Source of the DNA: an uncultured Erysipelotrichaceae bacterium
GTDB taxonomy: Bacteria; Bacillota_I; Bacilli_A; Erysipelotrichales; Erysipelotrichaceae
NCBI GenBank assembly: GCA_944325295.1
Contig: CALUZL010000126.1
Coordinates: 1-17,089 of the forward strand
Direction: 5' to 3'
DNA length: 17,089 bases
The position numbers were made by a program, and so were the translations under genes. The notes under the pieces were generated by a model that had not been told where the DNA came from, did no database searches, and was given only the letters and a program-made list of their open reading frames with translations. This document shows positions 1 to 6,838 of the stretch, piece by piece (the first letter of the stretch is position 1; every line of letters starts with the position of its first letter).

Positions 1-1
1 A

Positions 2-175
2 TTAACTTTCAATTTGCTTTCTTCACCAGTATTGCAAACTGGATTTTTTGAAGAAGTAAAATTGAACCATCCATCGACTGAATTGGTAGACAAATCGAAA
101 CGCGATCAAAATAATGAAAGAAATTACGAAATAGAGCCCAAAGGCAATATACCTAAAGATGTTTGGAACGATTAA
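2..175 (+). CDS. 3' end of an unidentified protein (partial, 57 codons)
   Basis: The frame is open from the window edge to a TAA at 173-175. It encodes a hydrophilic C-terminal tail rich in Asn, Lys, Glu and Asp that ends in KGNIPKDVWND. I do not recognise the family. The next gene starts only 22 nt downstream behind a good Shine-Dalgarno sequence, so the two are probably co-transcribed. The stretch is AT-rich, like the following secreted-protein gene and unlike the rest of the window, which suggests both belong to one accessory segment. The absence of stops over 57 codons is suggestive but not proof of coding. Confidence 0.55.
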   Translation, partial: LTFNLLSSPVLQTGFFEEVKLNHPSTELVDKSKRDQNNERNYEIEPKGNIPKDVWND

Positions 176-197
176 ATATTAAATAAGGAGTACAAGA

Positions 198-881
198 ATG
201 TTTAAAAGAATTATTACTGTATTATTATCTATTCTGATGTTTAGCACATTCGCTACGTCAACCATTTGTGCAAACGAGACTAATGATAAATTCGAAACTA
301 TGTTAAACAATTTATTTACCACAAACAGCAGAAAAATTAAGGCAAATAAAGAAGGAATGGACATTACTGAAGAATTTATAGAAACATATCGAGATGTTTA
401 TATCGATTATGGAGTTGAAGCAATAATCGACGTTGTCTCTGAAAAAAATATATATTTCTCAGAAAGAAATAACCTTTGCGACATAAGCCCCAGAGCTATT
501 TTCAGCAAAACTTATACCTCTGACTTAATTTATAGTGTCGCAACAGGTACAAGTCCGGTAAATCCTAGTGTAACTATCAAACTGCCCATATTATGGTATT
601 TTAGAGTAACTGTCAATTATGACTACAATACAGGCAAAATATCGGGCGGATTAAGAACCCCAACTATCATTATAGACAGTACAGACGGTCTTACAGATAC
701 GGTTAACGTATACGATGTAAGTTTCAGTGGAGGTGTTACAAATGGAGGATACAGTGTAACCTACAACAGTGTTTCTTTTGTTCCTGAAGCGTACGCTGAC
801 GATGGAACCGGGTGGGGGATTTGGCAAGAATATAACAGAGTAACTTGGTATGGACCAGTTACATACACACCAGCCGAGTAA
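198..881 (+). CDS. Secreted protein of unknown function, 227 aa
   Basis: The N-terminus is a classic signal peptide: MFKR, a hydrophobic core at about residues 5-20, then a likely signal peptidase I site near TICA/NE (about residue 25). There is no lipobox, no later membrane span and no LPXTG anchor, so the product should be exported and free. Residues 26-105 look helical and charged. Residues 110-227 are rich in Thr, Ser, Gly, Val and Tyr with alternating hydrophobics, suggesting a beta-rich domain ending in a Trp/Tyr-rich tail (GTGWGIWQEYNRVTWYGP). The start is fixed by AAGGAG at 185-190, 7 nt before the ATG. I recognise no catalytic motif or named family. Base composition is clearly more AT-rich than the housekeeping genes (three 60-base lines counted by hand gave about 28-37% G+C), which fits acquired or fast-evolving DNA. 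A small secreted toxin, bacteriocin-like or surface-interaction protein is possible, but that is speculation. Confidence 0.8.
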   Translation: MFKRIITVLLSILMFSTFATSTICANETNDKFETMLNNLFTTNSRKIKANKEGMDITEEFIETYRDVYIDYGVEAIIDVVSEKNIYFSERNNLCDISPRAIFSKTYTSDLIYSVATGTSPVNPSVTIKLPILWYFRVTVNYDYNTGKISGGLRTPTIIIDSTDGLTDTVNVYDVSFSGGVTNGGYSVTYNSVSFVPEAYADDGTGWGIWQEYNRVTWYGPVTYTPAE

Positions 882-907
882 TGTACTTATAATGAAACAA
901 TTGTCGC

Positions 908-965
908 TATACTTAATTCAGTCCAATTGGTATAATTTTATAAAGGAGTCTATAAGATTTTAGAC
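908..965 (+). promoter_or_regulatory. Putative promoter and short leader of the lipoprotein gene
   Basis: A perfect TATAAT lies at 931-936. At 17-bp spacing the -35 position (908-913, TATACT) is weak. The predicted leader of about 50 nt contains a small inverted repeat, GTCTA (948-952) with TAGAC (961-965), directly after an orphan AAAGGAG that has no start codon behind it. The real Shine-Dalgarno sequence of the lipoprotein gene lies further down, at about 980-988. Confidence 0.45.
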
Positions 966-994
966 ATATCATTTCGCAGGATAAGGAGGGAATC

Positions 995-1504
995 ATGAAG
1001 AAATTATATACAGTTATAATCATTTCCTTAATATTGATCACCGGGTGTTCAAAAAAGGAACTTACTTACGTCAAAGATAATGGTTATATGTACACTCTTG
1101 CCAATGAAAAAGGTGATTCTTGGCTGTTAGTTCGTCTTGATCCCACTGATGATATGACGATCACATCTCTTAGCATCGTCGCCTATCAAAAAGAGGCACC
1201 GGGCGAAAGTGTTTCCGAAAAGCTGAGTTTGGAAAATCCGAAAGGCGATGATTTTGAAAGTACCTTTTGTGAGTATTCGCTCAGTGATTATGGCGATGAG
1301 TACGCTGAAAGGATCCTCATAAATTTCTTTGTGGATGGCGATCTCACTGATCATCAACAGCTTGTGGAATATTTAGGTCTTAAAGATGAGCTTGAAGATG
1401 GCATCTTGAGTGATGATGAACTTAAAAATGCTCAAGACTTTCGCTATAAAGACCTCTTTGAAGGAGAGTTCACCGATGTCATATCGGCACTTGGCGATAT
1501 TTGA
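995..1504 (+). CDS. Putative lipoprotein, 169 aa, function unknown
   Basis: The N-terminus MKKLYTV is followed by a hydrophobic stretch and a lipobox LITGC with Cys18, so the protein should be lipidated by Lgt, cleaved by Lsp and held on the outer face of the membrane. The mature part is strongly acidic, rich in Asp and Glu, especially at residues 80-169, with no further membrane segment and no motif I can assign. The start is supported by the strong AAGGAGGGA Shine-Dalgarno sequence just upstream of the ATG. Codon use and GATC density match the housekeeping genes rather than the AT-rich secreted-protein gene upstream, so it probably belongs to the chromosomal backbone. It is a single-gene unit with its own -10 box upstream and a terminator directly after it. 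It could be a solute-binding or sensory lipoprotein; nothing in the sequence decides this. Confidence 0.85.
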   Translation: MKKLYTVIIISLILITGCSKKELTYVKDNGYMYTLANEKGDSWLLVRLDPTDDMTITSLSIVAYQKEAPGESVSEKLSLENPKGDDFESTFCEYSLSDYGDEYAERILINFFVDGDLTDHQQLVEYLGLKDELEDGILSDDELKNAQDFRYKDLFEGEFTDVISALGDI

Positions 1505-1527
1505 ATCCATCTTTAGACGAGTACTTT

Positions 1528-1569
1528 AAAAGGATATAGATGGCTGCTGGCAGATGCTATATCCTTTTT
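1528..1569. terminator. Bidirectional intrinsic terminator
   Basis: AAAAGGATATAG (1528-1539) pairs perfectly with CTATATCCTTTT (1557-1568) around a 17-nt loop. On the plus strand the 3' arm runs into TTTTTC. On the minus strand the 3' arm ends in CCTTTTAAAG. It lies between the convergent lipoprotein gene and the giant activase gene and can serve both. Confidence 0.8.
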
Positions 1570-1571
1570 CT

Positions 1572-4500
1572 TTACTCTTTATTGTTTGTGAGGTTTTCCT
1601 TTGCTACCGTCAACATGAGTTTGATGCGGTTGAGCTGGTTTACTTCGCTGGCACCGCTGTCATAATCGATTGCCACCAGATTGGCATCCGGATAGAGTTC
1701 ACGCAGTTTTTTCATGACGCCTTTGCCGACGACATGATTTGGCAAACAACCAAACGGTTGCGTGCAGACGATGTTGAGACAGCCATCATGGATCAGTTCG
1801 AGCATCTCTCCGGTTAAAAACCAACCCTCGCCCGTCTGATTGCCAAGTGAGACGATCTCTTTGGCCATATCGGCAAGTTTAGTGATCTTTGACGGGGTGC
1901 TGAAATGGCGGCTTTTCTTGAGCGGTTCATTGACGTAACTTCTGAACTTATCCATGAGTTTCATGCCCATGGCGGCAAAGGTTGCTGTCGATTCTTTACC
2001 ACCTAAATGATCAGCTTTAAACTTTGTATTGAAGAAACAATAGTATAAAAAGTCGATGAGATCGGGAACGACAGCTTCAGCCCCTTCCTTCTCTAAGAGA
2101 TCGACGATGTGGTTGTTGGCGGCAGGTGAAAATTTGACCAATATCTCGCCAACGATACCGACTTTCGGTTTGACCTCATCACTTATGGCGATCGCATCAA
2201 AATCATTCACGATGTCCTGGCATAGTTTTTTGAAATCTCTGACCTTGGGATGTTTCTCTTGCAAGAACGCTTTTGCCAAAGTGTTGTAATGTCTATACAG
2301 GACATCGGTCTGACCACTATTTAGCTCATAGGGCCGCATCCGATTGGTAAGTCGCATGAAGAGATCGCCCAAAAGGATCGCATAGATCGCTCTGATCAGG
2401 ATATCTGCCGAGATCTTAAAGCCCGGGTTTGACTCTAGCTTTGACATGTTGACACTGATGACCGGTATCTGTTTCAAGCCTGCTTTATAAAGAGCTCTTC
2501 TTATAAAGCCGATATAGTTACTGGCACGACAACCGCCACCGGTTTGCGTGATGACGACGGCTAACTTATCCAAATCGTACTTGCCGCTTTCGATCGCCTG
2601 CATGATCTGGCCGACAACGATTATCGATGGATAACAGGCGTCATTGTTTACGTATCTCAAGCCATATTCGACCGCTTCCTTCTCATCACCGCTTCCGACA
2701 ACTTCCAAATGATAACCGGCCATCTTGCAAGCGACTTCGACAAGATCGAAGTGGATCGGCGACATTTGCGGACACAAGATCGTGTACTCCTTGCGCATCT
2801 TTTTGGTGAAGATGACCCGCTCCTCTTTGAGGAAAGAATCCTCGCTTTCGATCTCGCAGCTTGCTGCCATCTTACTGGCAGCTAGAAGTGAGCGGATCCG
2901 AATCTTGGCTGCGCCGAGGTTGTTGACCTCATCGATCTTCAGGCAGGTGTAGATCTTGCCATGGTCGGAAAGGATGTCACTTACCTGGTCAGTCGTTACG
3001 GCATCAAGGCCACAACCGAAGGAATTGAGCTGGATCAGATCAAGTTCGTCTCTGGTCGCGACAAAAGCTGCTGCACGGTAAAGGCGGGAGTGGTACATCC
3101 ACTGATCGACCGCTTTAAGATGACCATCGACCTTGCCCAGATCACAGACTGAATCTTCACTCAAGAGGGCCAAACCATAAGAATTGATGAGCTCGGGGAT
3201 GCCATGATTTATCTCCTGGTCGATATGATAGGGACGACCGGCTAAGACGATGCCTTTAGCACCATGGTCTTGCATCCATTTCAGGGCTTTTCGCCCTTCT
3301 TCTTTGACAGCTTCTCTGGCTCGATAAAGCTCAAGCCAGGCTTCATCGATAGCTTCCGACAGTTCTTTTTTTGAGATATCTTTAAAAACGTCTTTAAGCC
3401 CGTCTAAGATCTTGCGAGGATCTTCTAAAGATAAAAACGGATTTAAGAAAGTTATGTCCTTTAACTCTTCCATGTTATTGCGAATGTTTTCGGCATAGGA
3501 AGTGACGATAGGACAGTTGTAATGGTTTTGCGCATCGGGGAACTCTTTGCGCTCATAGGGTACGCAAGGATAGAAGATAAACTTGATGCCCTGGCGATAT
3601 AACCACATCACATGGCCATGCGCAAGCTTTGCCGGATAACACTCTGATTCACTCGGTATCGACTCGATCCCGAGCTCATAGATAGCTCGTGATGAGGGTG
3701 GTGAGATGATGACCCGATATTTGAGTTTGGTAAAAAACGTAAACCAAAACGGGTAGTTCTCATACATGTTGAGGACACGGGGGATACCGACCGTTCCTCT
3801 TTTGGCTTCGTTTTCTTTAAGCGGTTCACGGTCAAACAAGAGTTTGTTTTTAAATGCGAAAAGATTGGGGATATCGCTTGTGACCTTAGCCTTGCCAAGG
3901 CCTTTTTCGCAACGGTTGCCGGTGATGAAAGTGCGCTTATTATCAAAGTGATTGACTGTTAGTCGACATTTATTGGTACAACCCTGACAAACAGCGATCG
4001 TCGTATAGTAGGTGAATTTCTCGATGTCTTCAAAAGACATGAGTGTCGTCTCTTTAGCTTCGCTGTAGCGCTCTTTGGCGATAAGGGCTGCACCAAAGGC
4101 ACCCATGATACCGGCGATATCGGGACGGATGACCTCGGTATCCATGATCTTTTCAAAGGCTTTGAGTACGGCATCGTTATAAAAAGTGCCGCCCTGGGTG
4201 ACGATGTGCTCACCCATCTCTTTTTTATCAGTGATCTTGATGACCTTGTAGAGAGCATTCTTTATTACCGAATATGCCAGTCCGGCCGAGATGTCTTCGA
4301 CTTTGGCTCCCTCTTTTTGAGCCTGTTTGACCCGGGAGTTCATAAAGACCGTACACCTGCTGCCAAGATCGATCGGCTCTTTCGAATTTATGGCCAGCTT
4401 AGCAAATTGTTCGGCAGTATATCCAAGCGAATTGGCAAAATTCTCGATAAATGATCCGCACCCCGAAGAGCAGGCTTCATTGAGGATGACCTTATCGACT

Positions 4501-5792
4501 ACTTGATTGTTGATCTTGATATATTTCATATCCTGACCACCGATATCAAGGATACAATCGACTTGCGGATCGAAGAAAGAAGCGGCGTAGTAATGAGCTA
4601 CCGTCTCGACCTCACCCTCATCGATGAGATAAGCACTCTTTAAAAGGGCCTCGCCATAACCGGTAACACAACTGTAGGCGATCTTTGTATCAGCACTCAA
4701 AAGTGAACTGATCTCTTTCATCGCTCTTTTGGTGACTTTTAAAGGATCGCCGTCATTTGAAGCGTAAAAAGAATAGAGCAGACGACCGCTGTCATCGATG
4801 ATCGCCAGTTTCGTCGTCGTCGATCCGGCATCGATCCCGAGATAAACACGACTGTGATAGTCTTTGAGCTGACCCCTTTTTACGCGATATTGTCCCTGCC
4901 TTTGCAAAAAGGCTGCGTATTCTTCATCGCTTGCAAAAAGCGGTTCCATTCTGGTCGTCTCACTTTTGACACTGATCCCTTTTTTAAAATCAGCCAGGAT
5001 ATCTTTTAAAGAAAAACACTTTCTTTCCTCATTGGCATAGGCGCAACCCATAGCTGCAAAAAGATGGGAGTTTTGCGGCGTGACACTTTTGCAATCCCTT
5101 AAAGTTCGATCAAAGGCCGCTCGCAGTTCGCTCAGGTAATGAAGCGGTCCGCCCAGATATAAGACATTGCCCCTTATCGGCTTGCCACAGGCTAATCCGG
5201 AGATCGTCTGATTGACGACCGCCATGAATATCGAAGCACTGAGATCTTCTTTGGTAGCACCATCGTTTATCAGCGGTTGAATATCTGATTTGGCAAAGAC
5301 GCCGCAACGAGCCGCGATCGGATAGATCTCCTTGTAGTTTTTGGCATATTCGTTGAGTCCTTGGGCATCCGTCTGTAAAAGTGCTGCCATCTGGTCGATG
5401 AACGACCCCGTACCACCGGCACAGATCCCATTCATCCGCTGTTCGATATTTTTTCCTTCAAAATAGATTATTTTTGCATCCTCGCCCCCAAGTTCAATGG
5501 CAACATCACAATCAGGAGCGTAGATCTTTATCGCCTTGGATACGGCAACGACTTCTTGGATAAAGGGAATGCCGGTCGCTTGGGCCAGTGACAACCCTCC
5601 GGAACCGGTTATGATCGGTTCGATCAGGACATCGCCCATCTTTTCATAGACTTCTGCAAATATATCGGCAATACATTTTTGAATATCCGCAAAATGACGT
5701 GTGTATTTACTATAGATCATCTGGTCTTTATCATCGACGATAACGACCTTGACCGTTGTTGAACCTACATCTATTCCTACTCTTAAACTCAT
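1572..5792 (-). CDS. Giant 2-hydroxyacyl-CoA dehydratase activase/reductase fusion, 1,406 aa (BadF/BcrA family, DUF2229, HgdB-like)
   Basis: Two ASKHA ATPase domains of the BadF/BadG/BcrA/BcrD family come first. Domain 1 (about 4-255) has GIDVGSTT at 6-13, GGEDAK near 102-107, and Cys124 (CAGGTGSF) and Cys163 (ARCGVF). Domain 2 (about 316-575) has GIDAGSTTTK at 319-328, GGQDMK, Cys441 (CSSGCGSF) and Cys480 (GSRCTVF). In both domains the cysteines are 39 residues apart, the spacing of the two [4Fe-4S] ligands in the HgdC activator. A Cys cluster at 602/605/609 follows, then a DUF2229-like region (about 665-900) and a HgdB-like C-terminal half with Cys1053 (NNDACYP), Cys1088 (TGGGCRASNY) and Cys1343/1349. 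About 1,400 residues is usual for this family. Characterised relatives use ATP to drive low-potential electrons into a partner reductase; the substrate of the fused form is unknown to me. ATG 5792 is preferred over TTG 5795 because the GGAAGG Shine-Dalgarno sequence is 6 nt from the ATG and only 3 nt from the TTG. No partner subunit genes lie nearby. Confidence 0.93.
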   Translation of the reverse strand: MSLRVGIDVGSTTVKVVIVDDKDQMIYSKYTRHFADIQKCIADIFAEVYEKMGDVLIEPIITGSGGLSLAQATGIPFIQEVVAVSKAIKIYAPDCDVAIELGGEDAKIIYFEGKNIEQRMNGICAGGTGSFIDQMAALLQTDAQGLNEYAKNYKEIYPIAARCGVFAKSDIQPLINDGATKEDLSASIFMAVVNQTISGLACGKPIRGNVLYLGGPLHYLSELRAAFDRTLRDCKSVTPQNSHLFAAMGCAYANEERKCFSLKDILADFKKGISVKSETTRMEPLFASDEEYAAFLQRQGQYRVKRGQLKDYHSRVYLGIDAGSTTTKLAIIDDSGRLLYSFYASNDGDPLKVTKRAMKEISSLLSADTKIAYSCVTGYGEALLKSAYLIDEGEVETVAHYYAASFFDPQVDCILDIGGQDMKYIKINNQVVDKVILNEACSSGCGSFIENFANSLGYTAEQFAKLAINSKEPIDLGSRCTVFMNSRVKQAQKEGAKVEDISAGLAYSVIKNALYKVIKITDKKEMGEHIVTQGGTFYNDAVLKAFEKIMDTEVIRPDIAGIMGAFGAALIAKERYSEAKETTLMSFEDIEKFTYYTTIAVCQGCTNKCRLTVNHFDNKRTFITGNRCEKGLGKAKVTSDIPNLFAFKNKLLFDREPLKENEAKRGTVGIPRVLNMYENYPFWFTFFTKLKYRVIISPPSSRAIYELGIESIPSESECYPAKLAHGHVMWLYRQGIKFIFYPCVPYERKEFPDAQNHYNCPIVTSYAENIRNNMEELKDITFLNPFLSLEDPRKILDGLKDVFKDISKKELSEAIDEAWLELYRAREAVKEEGRKALKWMQDHGAKGIVLAGRPYHIDQEINHGIPELINSYGLALLSEDSVCDLGKVDGHLKAVDQWMYHSRLYRAAAFVATRDELDLIQLNSFGCGLDAVTTDQVSDILSDHGKIYTCLKIDEVNNLGAAKIRIRSLLAASKMAASCEIESEDSFLKEERVIFTKKMRKEYTILCPQMSPIHFDLVEVACKMAGYHLEVVGSGDEKEAVEYGLRYVNNDACYPSIIVVGQIMQAIESGKYDLDKLAVVITQTGGGCRASNYIGFIRRALYKAGLKQIPVISVNMSKLESNPGFKISADILIRAIYAILLGDLFMRLTNRMRPYELNSGQTDVLYRHYNTLAKAFLQEKHPKVRDFKKLCQDIVNDFDAIAISDEVKPKVGIVGEILVKFSPAANNHIVDLLEKEGAEAVVPDLIDFLYYCFFNTKFKADHLGGKESTATFAAMGMKLMDKFRSYVNEPLKKSRHFSTPSKITKLADMAKEIVSLGNQTGEGWFLTGEMLELIHDGCLNIVCTQPFGCLPNHVVGKGVMKKLRELYPDANLVAIDYDSGASEVNQLNRIKLMLTVAKENLTNNKE

Positions 5793-5818
5793 CAAGTACC
5801 TTCCTTTTTGTCATCTAT

Positions 5819-5846
5819 ATTTTAATGATTGCCTTTAAAAGTTCAA
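5819..5846 (-). promoter_or_regulatory. Promoter of the giant activase gene
   Basis: On the minus strand, TTGAAC (5841-5846) is followed after 16 bp by TAAAAT (5819-5824). The predicted start of transcription is near 5812, giving a leader of about 20 nt that contains the AAAGGAAGG Shine-Dalgarno sequence (5799-5807). It lies in the 63-bp gap after the upstream membrane-protein gene, so the activase can be expressed independently. Confidence 0.65.
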
Positions 5847-5855
5847 GATTTGCGC

Positions 5856-6782
5856 CTAAAAACGCATCGTATTGTTGATCAGGGCATATAGGATACACAG
5901 GCTCAAAGCGACGATGACGCTGAAGCGCGAATAGAAAAGTTTGCGGATGTAGTTTTCATTTTCACCCCTTAAGATCTTGGCGTAGATATAGCGATGGGTG
6001 ATGATGAAGATAGCCGCTAAGATATAGATCACAAAAAGGACGATCGTGAGGATATTGATAAAGGTCGACGGCACAAATTCGATGCCGTAAAAGAAACTGT
6101 TCGAAAGGATGTGAATGATAATCGCCGGAGTAACACTGCGATAGCGAAGTGTCAGATTTATCAAAAACAAAGCCAAGACAAAACCCGGAACAAATTCCGA
6201 AAAGCTCGGCTGCATCAGGGCGTAGATAAAGGCGGTCGCAAAGGTGGCAAAACGGTTGCCATAGCGTCCTAAAGCTCGAAGCAGGATGCCCCGATAGGCG
6301 ATCTCTTCAAAGATCGGTATCGCCAGACAAAACAAGATCCCATAAAGGGGCGAAAGGATATACTCTCTGGGCAATTCAAAGATGATGCCCAAAAGTAAGC
6401 CCTCGCCGATCGGCAAATAAGAATTGATGATCGACCCGATAAACATCAGCGCACTTCCCAAGGCGATAAAGACGATCAAGTCCACAAAAAGGTCACCGAT
6501 ACCGAAACGGCAAGGACGCCAGAAGTCTTTGAACCTGATCTTAAAAGCGCTCTTTAAAATGAAAAACGGCAGCGCAGTTCCGATGATGACTAAAGCATAG
6601 ATCCCCCCCACAACAAAAAACGGATTCGTCCTCACAAAAGACAGGGTCCCCATTTGGCTCAGATGATAGTAGATATTGGGGATGTATATCGCCATGAGGA
6701 TGTAAAGAATAATGACAAGGCCAACCGTCGTAAATTGTCTTTTGGCATAGGCGCTGCTCACTCTTTTCGCTTTTTTGCTCAT
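5856..6782 (-). CDS. CPBP-family (CAAX/Abi) intramembrane metalloprotease-like protein, 308 aa
   Basis: This is a very hydrophobic multi-spanning membrane protein with about eight candidate membrane segments. It carries the family's first motif EExxxR (Glu159, Glu160, Arg164, in FEEIAYRG) and the last motif HxxxN (His224 to Asn228, in IIIHILSNS). Motif 2, normally FxxxH, reads YALMQ at 187-191, so the expected His is Gln191 (codon CAG). The family contains Rce1-type proteases and bacterial proteins involved in peptide processing or immunity. With this change the present protein may be inactive or a variant, and no substrate is evident. I chose the ATG at 6782 (MSKKAKR). A longer frame from 6818 would run through the promoter: TTGCAC and CATTAT spaced 17 bp, with CATTAT ending 7 nt before this ATG and no Shine-Dalgarno sequence. 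The divergent FAD gene starts 57 bp away. Confidence 0.82.
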   Translation of the reverse strand: MSKKAKRVSSAYAKRQFTTVGLVIILYILMAIYIPNIYYHLSQMGTLSFVRTNPFFVVGGIYALVIIGTALPFFILKSAFKIRFKDFWRPCRFGIGDLFVDLIVFIALGSALMFIGSIINSYLPIGEGLLLGIIFELPREYILSPLYGILFCLAIPIFEEIAYRGILLRALGRYGNRFATFATAFIYALMQPSFSEFVPGFVLALFLINLTLRYRSVTPAIIIHILSNSFFYGIEFVPSTFINILTIVLFVIYILAAIFIITHRYIYAKILRGENENYIRKLFYSRFSVIVALSLCILYALINNTMRF

Positions 6783-6838
6783 ATACAAAATAATGCCATA
6801 AAATGCCATTTTGTGCAAATTCAGCTATAATATCAGGT
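6783..6838. promoter_or_regulatory. Compact divergent promoter region with two 8-bp direct repeats
   Basis: On the minus strand, TTGCAC (6813-6818), a 17-bp spacer and CATTAT (6790-6795) lie 7 nt before the ATG of the CPBP gene. On the plus strand, TATAAT (6826-6831) lies 7 nt before the ATG of the FAD gene; its -35 region is weak. Two copies of AATGCCAT (6792-6799 and 6802-6809) are spaced exactly 10 bp apart and overlap the minus-strand promoter. They could be an operator for one regulator controlling both genes. Confidence 0.6.

Noticed and set aside
179..364. 61-aa hydrophobic frame on the minus strand
   Set aside because: It is the reverse of the signal-peptide region of the secreted protein, has no Shine-Dalgarno sequence, and its hydrophobicity follows from AT-rich antisense sequence.
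3608..3946. 112-aa minus-strand frame within the activase gene
   Set aside because: It is a shifted frame of the activase coding sequence, rich in Ser, Arg and Pro in the way typical of out-of-frame translation.
5793..5795. TTG start one codon upstream of the activase ATG
   Set aside because: It is only 3 nt from the Shine-Dalgarno sequence, while the ATG at 5792 has normal spacing.
6803..6838. Upstream ATG that would extend the FAD dehydrogenase by 12 residues
   Set aside because: It lies before the -10 box TATAAT at 6826-6831 and overlaps the divergent promoter; the added residues do not look like the family start.
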